From Bacteroidaceae bacterium (GTDB taxonomy: Bacteria > Bacteroidota > Bacteroidia > Bacteroidales > Bacteroidaceae), in assembly GCA_017522915.1 (NCBI GenBank), contig JAFWXX010000048.1:1-38366 (forward strand): a DNA stretch of 38,366 bases, read 5' to 3'. The notes beneath the pieces are model-generated. The model saw only the letters and a list, made by a program, of their open reading frames with translations. It was not told where the DNA came from and ran no database searches. The position numbers and the translations under genes were made by a program. Of the stretch, positions 1-7,355 are shown one piece after another. Numbering within the stretch: the stretch's first letter is position 1; each line of letters begins with the position of its first letter.

Positions 1-45
1 CACAAAAAATCAGAATGTTTGTACTCACTTTCCGCAAAGTTGTAT

Positions 46-86
46 TATTTTTGTTGATTGGTAATATGCCGGCATGTCGCCCGGCA
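46..86 (+). promoter_or_regulatory. mnmG -7 element and leader hairpin
   Basis: TATTTTTG at 46-53 matches the Bacteroidetes -7 consensus TAnnTTTG. A TTTG at 18-21 could be the -33 element, but the 24-bp spacer is longer than the usual 19-21. An inverted repeat follows, TGCCGG at 67-72 pairing with CCGGCA at 81-86, so the leader would fold close to its 5' end. The promoter is inferred from motif only. Confidence 0.4.
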
Positions 87-103
87 GATAGCATAGGAAT
101 AAC

Positions 104-1975
104 GTGACATTCAATTACGACATACTGGTCATAGGCGCAGGCCACGCAGGGTGCGAGGCTGCTGCCGCTGCAGCGAACTTGGGAAAGAGAACGTGTCTCA
201 TGACAATCGACATGAACAAGATTGCGCAGATGAGCTGCAACCCTGCCATTGGCGGAATCGCCAAAGGACAGATTGTAAGGGAGATTGATGCATTGGGCGG
301 ATATACCGGCATCATAACCGACAGGGCTTCGATACAGTTCCGCATGCTGAACCGTTCCAAAGGCCCGGCAATGTGGAGCCCGCGCGCGCAGTGCGACAGA
401 ATGAAGTTCAGCCAATACTGGCGGGAGACTCTGGAGAACATCCCGAACCTGCACATCTGGCAGGACATTGCAACAGAACTTATTGTAGAGGAGGGCAAGG
501 CTGCAGGAGTAAGGACGCAGACGGGTGCAGAGTTCCGCGCAACATGCACAATAATAACCGCCGGCACATTCCTCAACGGACTGATGCACATAGGCAAGGT
601 GCAGATAGAGGGCGGCAGGGTTGCCGAACCGGCTGCAAAGGGATTGACAGAATCCATAACAGCACACGGCATCACTTCAGGCCGCATGAAGACCGGCACT
701 CCGGTACGCCTCGACAAGCGGTCAATAAATATGCAACTTGTTGATATTCAGGAGGGTGACTCCGATTTTCATAAATTTTCGTACAGCAACACAGAGCGCA
801 CTCTGGAGCAGCTTCCATGTTGGGGATGCTACACGAACCCGAAGGTGCATGAGATACTCCGCGGCAGCCTCGACGACTCGCCGCTCTACAACGGACAGAT
901 ACAGAGCATCGGGCCACGCTACTGCCCTAGCATCGAGACAAAGATTGTGACATTTGCCGAGCGCGACAGACATCTGCTGTTCCTTGAGCCGGAGGGCGAA
1001 ACGACGCAGGAGATTTATGTAAACGGATTCTCTTCGTCGCTTCCAATGGAAGCACAACTTACGGCACTGCGCAAGATACCGGCACTGGAGAATGCGGTCG
1101 CTTACCGCCCAGGCTATGCCATAGAATATGACTACTTCGACCCCACGCAGCTCAAGCATACACTGGAATCGAAGATTGTCGGCAATCTCTATTTTGCAGG
1201 ACAGGTCAACGGCACAACGGGATATGAGGAGGCTGCCGGACAGGGCATAATAGCCGGCATCAATGCTGCACACAAAATAGACGGAAAAGAAGATTTCGTC
1301 CTTCGCCGTGACGAAGCATACATAGGCGTGCTAATCGACGACCTGGTGACAAAAGGAGTTGATGAGCCCTACCGCATGTTCACGTCGAGAGCCGAATACC
1401 GGATATTGCTCCGTTCGGACAATGCCGACATGCGCTTGACCGGAAAGGCCCATTCCATAGGTCTTGCGACAGAAGAGCGTTATCAGAGGCTATGCAAGAA
1501 AAAGGAGATGATTGCACGGCTCACGGAATTCATCACGAATTTCTCAATCAAGGCCGACCTTATAAACAAAGGGCTTGAAGAGCTTGGCACTACCCCGCTC
1601 GTCCGTGGCTGCAAGCTTGCTGCAATCATCGAACGCCCGCAGGTCACAATCGAGTCCATATCAAAGTACATAGCTCCGCTTAGAAAGGAACTCGAAAAGC
1701 TGGGCAACGACAGGGATGAGATAACAGAAGCTACAGAAATTGAGATAAAGTACAGAGGATATATAGAACGCGAAAGAGAACTCGCCGAAAGAATGATACG
1801 CCTTGAGAATATTCGCATCAAGGGACGTTTCGACTACAACAGCATCGAGTCGCTCTCGACCGAAGCAAGACAGAAACTGACAGCGATAGCCCCCGACACA
1901 CTTGCACAGGCAAGCCGCATTCCGGGTGTCTCGCCAAGCGACATAAACGTGCTGCTTGTGCTTGCAAGGAAGTAA
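104..1975 (+). CDS. mnmG: tRNA uridine-5-carboxymethylaminomethyl modification enzyme MnmG (GidA)
   Basis: FAD-dependent enzyme that, with MnmE, installs the carboxymethylaminomethyl group on wobble uridine 34 of certain tRNAs in the cytoplasm. The 623-residue length is normal for the family. The N-terminal Rossmann motif GAGHAG (residues 11-16) binds FAD, the conserved CNPAIGGIAKG follows near residues 45-55, and the C-terminal helical domain ends in GVSPSDINVLLVLARK. The start is GTG at 104, which gives MTFNYDILVIG directly before the nucleotide-binding motif. A weak AGGA lies 5 bases upstream. The stop codon abuts a parS palindrome. No rsmG or parAB gene is visible beside it. Confidence 0.97.
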   Translation: MTFNYDILVIGAGHAGCEAAAAAANLGKRTCLMTIDMNKIAQMSCNPAIGGIAKGQIVREIDALGGYTGIITDRASIQFRMLNRSKGPAMWSPRAQCDRMKFSQYWRETLENIPNLHIWQDIATELIVEEGKAAGVRTQTGAEFRATCTIITAGTFLNGLMHIGKVQIEGGRVAEPAAKGLTESITAHGITSGRMKTGTPVRLDKRSINMQLVDIQEGDSDFHKFSYSNTERTLEQLPCWGCYTNPKVHEILRGSLDDSPLYNGQIQSIGPRYCPSIETKIVTFAERDRHLLFLEPEGETTQEIYVNGFSSSLPMEAQLTALRKIPALENAVAYRPGYAIEYDYFDPTQLKHTLESKIVGNLYFAGQVNGTTGYEEAAGQGIIAGINAAHKIDGKEDFVLRRDEAYIGVLIDDLVTKGVDEPYRMFTSRAEYRILLRSDNADMRLTGKAHSIGLATEERYQRLCKKKEMIARLTEFITNFSIKADLINKGLEELGTTPLVRGCKLAAIIERPQVTIESISKYIAPLRKELEKLGNDRDEITEATEIEIKYRGYIERERELAERMIRLENIRIKGRFDYNSIESLSTEARQKLTAIAPDTLAQASRIPGVSPSDINVLLVLARK

Positions 1976-1991
1976 TGTTCCACGTGGAACA
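1976..1991. promoter_or_regulatory. parS: parS centromere-like site (ParB/Spo0J binding)
   Basis: TGTTCCACGTGGAACA is a perfect 16-bp palindrome that matches the widely conserved chromosomal parS consensus (core TTCCACGTGGAA). It begins at the base after the mnmG stop codon, in the 57-bp gap before apt. Chromosomal parS sites load ParB and usually cluster near the replication origin. No second perfect copy was seen in the window. The identification rests on sequence match and is strong. Confidence 0.85.
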
Positions 1992-2032
1992 ATCAGGAAA
2001 TACAACAACTCGAAAACTAAAAATAAATACTT

Positions 2033-2566
2033 ATGAACAAGGAACTACTGCTGAAGAATCTTAGAAACATTCCCGATTTCCCAATCCCCGGAATACAGTT
2101 CAAGGATGTAACATCGCTATTCAAGAACCCCGAATGCTTGCGCGAAATGGACAATGCGCTCTATGAACTATACAAAGACCAGGGGATAACAAAGATTGTC
2201 GGAATTGAATCACGAGGCTTTGTGATGGCATCTTCTCTTGCCGTGAAGCTCAATGCGGGATTTGTCCCTATCCGCAAGCCGGGCAAGTTGCCGGCAGAGA
2301 CAATCAGCGAGACATACGGAAAGGAGTACGGACGCGATACAATAGAGATTCACAAGGACGCCATTGACGAGAACGACGTAGTGCTCATCCACGACGACCT
2401 TCTTGCGACAGGCGGAACAATGCTTGCAGCATACCACCTCGTAAAGAAGCTCAACCCGAAGAAAGTTTTGATAAACTTTATAATAGAACTCGAAGGACTA
2501 AAGGGAAGAGAGACATTCCCTGCCGATGCAGAGATTGAATGCCTTCTCACACTCAAAGGCAAATAA
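2033..2566 (+). CDS. apt: adenine phosphoribosyltransferase
   Basis: Salvages adenine by condensing it with PRPP to give AMP. The protein is 177 residues, the normal size. It opens with a helix followed by PDFPIPGIQFKDVT, typical of Apt, and carries the PRPP-binding loop VVLIHDDLLATGG near residues 116-128. The ATG at 2033 is the first one after the parS gap. Its TAA stop shares one base with the uvrC ATG (TAATG), so the two are probably translationally coupled. Confidence 0.96.
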   Translation: MNKELLLKNLRNIPDFPIPGIQFKDVTSLFKNPECLREMDNALYELYKDQGITKIVGIESRGFVMASSLAVKLNAGFVPIRKPGKLPAETISETYGKEYGRDTIEIHKDAIDENDVVLIHDDLLATGGTMLAAYHLVKKLNPKKVLINFIIELEGLKGRETFPADAEIECLLTLKGK

Positions 2567-4419
2567 TGAAAAAAGAGGAGAAGACCAAAAGGGATGAATA
2601 CCTGAAGGGAATTGTATTGAACCTTCCCGATTCGCCCGGCTGCTACCAGTACCTTGACGATAGCGGAACGATTATCTATGTCGGAAAGGCAAAGAACCTC
2701 AAACGCAGGGTCTCCTCCTACTTCAACAAGGAACAGCAGACTTTAAAGACAAGACTTCTTGTCGCAAAGATTGCAGACATACGCTACGTCGTAGTAAACA
2801 GCGAGGCCGATGCATTGCTTCTTGAGAACAACCTCATAAAGCAGCATAAGCCTCGCTATAATGTTTTGCTCAAGGACGACAAGACCTACCCTTCGATTTG
2901 CATCACGAACGAGAAGTTTCCAAAAATATTCAAGACAAGGAAAATTGTAAAAGGTGCCGGACGTTACTTCGGGCCATACACGAACAGCGGCGCACTGAAC
3001 GCGCTCCTTGAATTGATAAAGAACCTCTACCCTCTCCGCAGCTGCAAATACAACATTACGCCCGAAGGAGTAAGAGAAGGCAAATTCAATGCTTGTCTGG
3101 AATACCAGATAAAGAATTGCTGTGCTCCTTGCATCGGCAGAATATCAGCAGATGAATATTCCAAAATGATTGGTGAAATAACATCAATTCTTAGAGGTGA
3201 TATTAAAATTCTGCAGGAAACGCTTGTGCAGGAGATGAAAGAAAAGGCATCGATGCTGATGTTCGAAGAGGCTGAAGAGATAAGAAAAAAGCACGCTCTT
3301 ATCGAAAACTTCAGGACACGAAGCGAGGTCGTGAGCCCATCAATGACAAACCTCGATGTGTTCTCCATTGAAAGTGACGAGAAGAGTTCGTTCATAAACT
3401 TCCTGCACATAACCAACGGATGCATAAACCAGGCATTCACAATTGAATACCAGAAAAGGCTCGATGAGAGCGACGAAGAATTGATTTCTATAGGCATTGC
3501 AGAACTCAGGGAGAGATTCAACAGCAATGCAAAGGAGATTATCGTACCGTTCAATGTGGAGCTGCCTTTCGAGGGTGTAACCGTTACAGTTCCGCAGAAA
3601 GGAGAGAAAGCACGTTTGCTGGCATTGTCAAGGCTCAATGTAAAGCAGTACAGAGCCGACAGGGTGAAACAGGAAGATAAGCTTAACCCTGAACAGAAAA
3701 CGACAAGACTCATGAAAGAGATTCAGGATGCCCTGCATCTCGAAAAAATGCCGATGACAATTGAATGTTTTGATAACTCGAACACCCAGGGTTATGATGC
3801 CGTAGCGGCATGCGTCGTTTTCCGCAAGCTGAAGCCAAGCAAGAAGGAGTACCGCAAGTTCAATATAAGAAGCGTGGCCGGCCCCGATGACTACGCATCG
3901 ATGCGGGAGGTAGTACGGAGACGTTACAGCCGCATAATCGAAGAAGGAGGAGAGCTGCCGAGCCTCATTATCGCAGACGGAGGAAAGGGACAGATGGAGG
4001 CTATAAGAGGCATTGTAGAGGATGAATTGGGCGTACATATACCAATAGCCGGGCTTGTAAAGGACGGCAAGCACAGGACATCGGAGCTTATCATCGGCAG
4101 GGGGTACGAGGTTATAGGCCTGAAGCAGAACAGCACGCTGTTCCGGCTCATGACACAAATCCAGGACGAGGTACACAGGTTCGCAATAACGTTTCACCGC
4201 GACAAGAGAAGTAAGAGACTTGCAAGCTCCGAGCTTGACAGCATAAAGGGCATAGGCGAGAAGAGCAAACAGGCTCTGTTGCAGCACTTCAAGAGCGTCA
4301 AAAGGATTAAACTCGCTGATACAGAAGAGATTGCACAAATAATAGGCAAAGCAAAAGCCGAGATTCTGAAGGAATTCCTGCAAAAGAACGGAGAAGAGGG
4401 CAGGCTTGCATCTAAATAA
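2566..4419 (+). CDS. uvrC: excinuclease ABC subunit C
   Basis: Dual-incision nuclease of nucleotide excision repair, acting with UvrA and UvrB. The chosen start is the ATG overlapping the apt stop, giving 617 residues beginning MKKEEKTKRDEY; an upstream ATG at 2539 in the same frame lies inside apt and is less likely. The order is a GIY-YIG nuclease domain (PGCYQYLDD, IIYVGKAKNL), a UvrB-interacting UVR helix pair (MLMFEEAEEIRKKHALIENF), the RNase H-like second nuclease (IECFDNSNTQG, IADGGKGQM) and C-terminal helix-hairpin-helix motifs (SIKGIGEKSKQALLQHF). All expected catalytic regions are present. Confidence 0.96.
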   Translation: MKKEEKTKRDEYLKGIVLNLPDSPGCYQYLDDSGTIIYVGKAKNLKRRVSSYFNKEQQTLKTRLLVAKIADIRYVVVNSEADALLLENNLIKQHKPRYNVLLKDDKTYPSICITNEKFPKIFKTRKIVKGAGRYFGPYTNSGALNALLELIKNLYPLRSCKYNITPEGVREGKFNACLEYQIKNCCAPCIGRISADEYSKMIGEITSILRGDIKILQETLVQEMKEKASMLMFEEAEEIRKKHALIENFRTRSEVVSPSMTNLDVFSIESDEKSSFINFLHITNGCINQAFTIEYQKRLDESDEELISIGIAELRERFNSNAKEIIVPFNVELPFEGVTVTVPQKGEKARLLALSRLNVKQYRADRVKQEDKLNPEQKTTRLMKEIQDALHLEKMPMTIECFDNSNTQGYDAVAACVVFRKLKPSKKEYRKFNIRSVAGPDDYASMREVVRRRYSRIIEEGGELPSLIIADGGKGQMEAIRGIVEDELGVHIPIAGLVKDGKHRTSELIIGRGYEVIGLKQNSTLFRLMTQIQDEVHRFAITFHRDKRSKRLASSELDSIKGIGEKSKQALLQHFKSVKRIKLADTEEIAQIIGKAKAEILKEFLQKNGEEGRLASK

Positions 4420-4451
4420 TTGCACACGCTTTATATATCGGCCGTTTTGCT

Positions 4452-4459
4452 TATATTTG
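4452..4459 (+). promoter_or_regulatory. -7 promoter element for dtd
   Basis: TATATTTG followed by C matches TAnnTTTG(C) and lies 22 bases before the dtd ATG. No convincing -33 TTTG is seen about 20 bp upstream. It would let dtd-mazG-deoC be transcribed separately from uvrC. Confidence 0.45.
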
Positions 4460-4481
4460 CACAAAGAAACAGCACAAGGGA

Positions 4482-4934
4482 ATGAGAACACTTATACAGA
4501 GAGTGAAAAGAGCGTCGGTAACCATAGACGGAGAACTTATCTCACTGATTGACAACGGTTTGTTGGTCTTTATAGGAATTGGAGAGGAGGACAACAGCGA
4601 AGATATTGCCTGGCTCACGAAAAAGATAGCCAACATACGCCTGTTCGACGACGAAGCAGGAGTGATGAACAGGTCGGTACTTGACATTGACGGCGAAGTG
4701 CTTGCCGTAAGCCAGTTCACTCTAATGGCATCGACAAAGAAGGGCAACCGCCCTTCGTACATAAAGGCAGCCAAACCCGACATATCGGTACCCCTCTACG
4801 AAGAGTTCTGCAACGAAATGGAGATTGCACTGAACAAGCCGGTGAAGAGAGGTGTTTTTGGTGCAGACATGAAGGTGGAGCTGCTTAACGACGGCCCGGT
4901 AACGATATTCATTGACTCAAAGAACAGGGAATAG
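4482..4934 (+). CDS. dtd: D-aminoacyl-tRNA deacylase
   Basis: Hydrolyses D-aminoacyl-tRNAs (for example D-Tyr-tRNA), and glycine mischarged on tRNA-Ala, to keep D-amino acids out of protein. The 150 residues match the family length. It shows the two signature segments, SQFTL near residues 78-82 and the Gly-cisPro motif in NDGPVTIFIDSKN at the C-terminus. The start MRTLIQRVKRASV is the classic Dtd N-terminus. mazG follows 9 bases after the stop. Confidence 0.96.
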   Translation: MRTLIQRVKRASVTIDGELISLIDNGLLVFIGIGEEDNSEDIAWLTKKIANIRLFDDEAGVMNRSVLDIDGEVLAVSQFTLMASTKKGNRPSYIKAAKPDISVPLYEEFCNEMEIALNKPVKRGVFGADMKVELLNDGPVTIFIDSKNRE

Positions 4935-4943
4935 AAGAACGCC

Positions 4944-5270
4944 ATGACAATAGAGGAAGCACAGAGACGCGTGGATGAATGGATAAAGGAGTACGGTGTA
5001 CGCTACTTCAACGAGCTCACGAATATGGCAATACTCACCGAGGAGGTGGGCGAGGTGGCGCGTATAATGGCGCGGAAATACGGAGAACAGTCGTTCAAGG
5101 AGGGAGAGAAAAGCGAGCTTGCCGACGAACTTGCCGATGTGCTGTGGGTGCTTATATGCATAGCGAACCAGACAGGCACGGACCTCACCGCTGCATTTGA
5201 AAAAAACCTCGGTAAAAAGACAGACAGAGATAGAAAAAGACATATAAATAACCCTAAACTCAAAGAATAA
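4944..5270 (+). CDS. MazG-like nucleotide pyrophosphohydrolase
   Basis: Small all-alpha NTP pyrophosphohydrolase of 108 residues with a single MazG-type domain. The metal-binding EExxE motif is visible in TEEVGEVARIM, and the partner ExxD in ELADELADVLWVL. Family members hydrolyse (d)NTPs to NMP and pyrophosphate and are thought to clean damaged or excess nucleotides. The substrate here is unknown. Its stop TAA overlaps the deoC ATG by one base, so it is co-translated with a deoxynucleoside catabolic gene. Confidence 0.88.
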   Translation: MTIEEAQRRVDEWIKEYGVRYFNELTNMAILTEEVGEVARIMARKYGEQSFKEGEKSELADELADVLWVLICIANQTGTDLTAAFEKNLGKKTDRDRKRHINNPKLKE

Positions 5271-6199
5271 TGAGCGAGAAATGTAATTGTGGAGGACATG
5301 TACATCATGCCGAAGAAGAGAGCAAGTACAACTATGTGCTTTCGGAGTATGCATGCACAATGAGCGACGAAGAGGTGGCAGCTGCCGTAAAGCAGCTCAT
5401 CGAGAAGAAAGTAGAAGAGAACAACACTCTTGAAGTAAAGAAATTCCTCTTCAACTGCATCGACCTTACAACGCTTAAATGCACCGACAGCGAGGAGAGC
5501 GTCATGGCATTTACCGAGAAGGTCAACGAGTTCGATGACAAGTATCCCGAACTGAAGAATGTTGCTGCAATATGCGTATATCCGAACTTCGCAAAGATTG
5601 TAAACGACACACTGCAGGTCGAGAATGTGGGCATAGCTTGCGTTTCGGGCGGATTCCCTTCTTCGCAGACCTTCCAGGAGATAAAGGTTGCCGAGACAGC
5701 AATGGCAATACACGACGGTGCAACAGAGATAGACATCGTACTTAGTGTAGGCAAATTCCTTAGCGGCGACTACGAGGGCGTATGCGACGAGATTCAGGAG
5801 TTGAAGAGCGTATGCGGAGAGAAGCACCTTAAGGTTATTCTTGAAACCGGTGCACTGAAGAGTGCCGAAAATATCAAAAAAGCGTCGGTTCTTTCGATAT
5901 ATTCCGGAGCCGACTTCATCAAGACATCTACAGGAAAAGAGTCTCCGGCTGCTACACCTGAGGCAGCATACGTAATGTGCAGCACAATCAAGGAGTACTA
6001 CGAGAAGACAGGAAAGAGAATCGGATTCAAGCCTGCCGGCGGCATAAACACAGTGCACGACGCTCTGGTATATTACACAATAGTAAAGGAGCTGCTGGGC
6101 AAGGAGTGGCTTACAAACGAACTGTTCCGCCTCGGCACAAGCCGTCTCGCAAACCTCTGCCTGAGCGAGATAACCGGCGAGGAGACAAAGTTCTTCTAA
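5270..6199 (+). CDS. deoC: deoxyribose-phosphate aldolase
   Basis: Class I aldolase converting 2-deoxyribose-5-phosphate to acetaldehyde and glyceraldehyde-3-phosphate in deoxynucleoside catabolism. The Schiff-base lysine is K218 in FIKTSTG, the second active-site lysine K254 in GFKPAGG, and the aspartate D155 in EIDIVL. At 309 residues it is longer than the E. coli enzyme (about 259) because of an N-terminal extension. The first 13 residues, MSEKCNCGGHVHH, are rich in Cys and His. It is the last gene of the + strand run and ends 14 bases before a strong bidirectional terminator. Confidence 0.95.
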   Translation: MSEKCNCGGHVHHAEEESKYNYVLSEYACTMSDEEVAAAVKQLIEKKVEENNTLEVKKFLFNCIDLTTLKCTDSEESVMAFTEKVNEFDDKYPELKNVAAICVYPNFAKIVNDTLQVENVGIACVSGGFPSSQTFQEIKVAETAMAIHDGATEIDIVLSVGKFLSGDYEGVCDEIQELKSVCGEKHLKVILETGALKSAENIKKASVLSIYSGADFIKTSTGKESPAATPEAAYVMCSTIKEYYEKTGKRIGFKPAGGINTVHDALVYYTIVKELLGKEWLTNELFRLGTSRLANLCLSEITGEETKFF

Positions 6200-6213
6200 G
6201 AAGTCCATTGACA

Positions 6214-6257
6214 ACAAATAAAGAATGGTGAAGAAATCTTCACCATTCTTTATTTGT
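6214..6257. terminator. Bidirectional terminator between deoC and the polyprenyl synthase gene
   Basis: Perfect inverted repeat with 21-bp arms (6214-6234 and 6237-6257) separated by only two bases. The stem core is GAATGGTGAAGA against TCTTCACCATTC, flanked by A-rich and T-rich ends, so it can work in both directions. Its right arm contains the stop codon (6250-6252) and last codons of the converging minus-strand gene. Confidence 0.88.
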
Positions 6258-7224
6258 TTCGCATGATTACATAATCAAGATATGCTATAAAAGCCTCATG
6301 AAGCTCGGACGGTATATCTGTCGGCAATGCATCGAGCGCGAGGGCTCTGTAATGCTCTATACGGGAGTTCGCATAATCGATACCGCCCTCCTCCACCGAT
6401 ATCCTTATCAATGATTCTATTTCGTTTTCATCGAGGATTTCTGCACTCTTCAGCTTCTCCCTTATAGGTTCGAGAAGCGGATTGCTGCTTTCACGCAGCA
6501 CATAAAGGGCCGGGAGTGTTATCTTTCCCTCGCGCATATCGCTGCCAGTAGGCTTGCCGACATCGTTGCTTGAATAGTCGAAGATATCGTCCTTTATCTG
6601 GAAACATATTCCTACGTATTCACCGAATTTCCGGAACTTGTTTGCCATTGCATCGCCTGCATTTGCCGTATAGGCTGCACAAACGGCACTGCAGACAAAG
6701 AGAGATGCCGTCTTGCACTCTATTACCTTGAGATAGTTTTCTTCGCTGTAGGAGCCGTTCTGCTGAAGCTCTACCTGCAGTATCTCGCCGCGCGACAAGG
6801 CCTTTCCGAGAACCGAAAGTTCCTGCACAATACGGCAGTCACCGGTCACTGCAGCATTGTTCAATGCCTGGGAGAAAAGGAAATCGCCTGTAAGTACCGC
6901 AACATTATTGTTGAAAGCGACATTTACCGACGGACGTCCACGCCTCTTGTCGCTCTCGTCAATTACGTCGTCATGCAGGAGACTTGCCGTATGAAGCATC
7001 TCCATGGCCGCTGCAGCTGCATAGCTCTTTTCGTTGACCTCACCGGCACATTTGGCCACAAGCATTACAAGCATCGGACGCATCAGCTTGCCTGTGGATT
7101 CACAGACATATTGCAAGGCACTGTTCAGGAGTGTGACATCACTCTTGAACTGCGACTTGAAATAGCTGCTGAATGCAACAACTTCCTGTTCAATCGGTTT
7201 TCTTATAATAGCAAGCTTATCCAT
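6250..7224 (-). CDS. Polyprenyl diphosphate synthase (octaprenyl or similar chain length)
   Basis: Trans-isoprenyl diphosphate synthase adding isopentenyl units to an allylic primer, probably making the menaquinone side chain. The first aspartate-rich motif is LLHDDVIDESDKRRGRPS and the second is QIKDDIFDY, both intact. The conserved GKLMRPMLV lies upstream of the first motif. I start it at the ATG at 7224 (MDKLAIIRKP, 324 residues); a TTG six codons upstream would give 330. Chain length cannot be read with confidence. It stands alone, divergent from polA and convergent with deoC. Confidence 0.92.
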   Translation of the reverse strand: MDKLAIIRKPIEQEVVAFSSYFKSQFKSDVTLLNSALQYVCESTGKLMRPMLVMLVAKCAGEVNEKSYAAAAAMEMLHTASLLHDDVIDESDKRRGRPSVNVAFNNNVAVLTGDFLFSQALNNAAVTGDCRIVQELSVLGKALSRGEILQVELQQNGSYSEENYLKVIECKTASLFVCSAVCAAYTANAGDAMANKFRKFGEYVGICFQIKDDIFDYSSNDVGKPTGSDMREGKITLPALYVLRESSNPLLEPIREKLKSAEILDENEIESLIRISVEEGGIDYANSRIEHYRALALDALPTDIPSELHEAFIAYLDYVIMRNK

Positions 7225-7288
7225 CGTACGATTGTGGCGCAAGGCTTGCTGTATTGCCAGAAAATGCCATACAGCACCTTATTAACCG

Positions 7289-7296
7289 CAAAAGTA
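7289..7296 (-). promoter_or_regulatory. -7 element for the polyprenyl synthase gene
   Basis: On the minus strand TACTTTTG followed by C matches TAnnTTTG(C), 64 bases upstream of the ATG at 7224. A TTTG lies about 23 bp further upstream, slightly beyond the ideal -33 spacing. It sits in the divergent gap shared with polA. Confidence 0.5.
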
Positions 7297-7355
7297 ATAA
7301 AAAAGAATATGGATAATAGCAAAAATTATGTATTTTTACATTCAGTTATACTTTA

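Noticed and set aside
2539..2565. Nine-codon upstream extension of uvrC
   Set aside because: It lies inside the end of apt; the ATG at 2566 overlapping the apt stop gives the normal UvrC start.
5003..6217. Open frame of 404 codons opposite mazG and deoC
   Set aside because: Antisense to two confidently identified genes, with biased composition and no motif.
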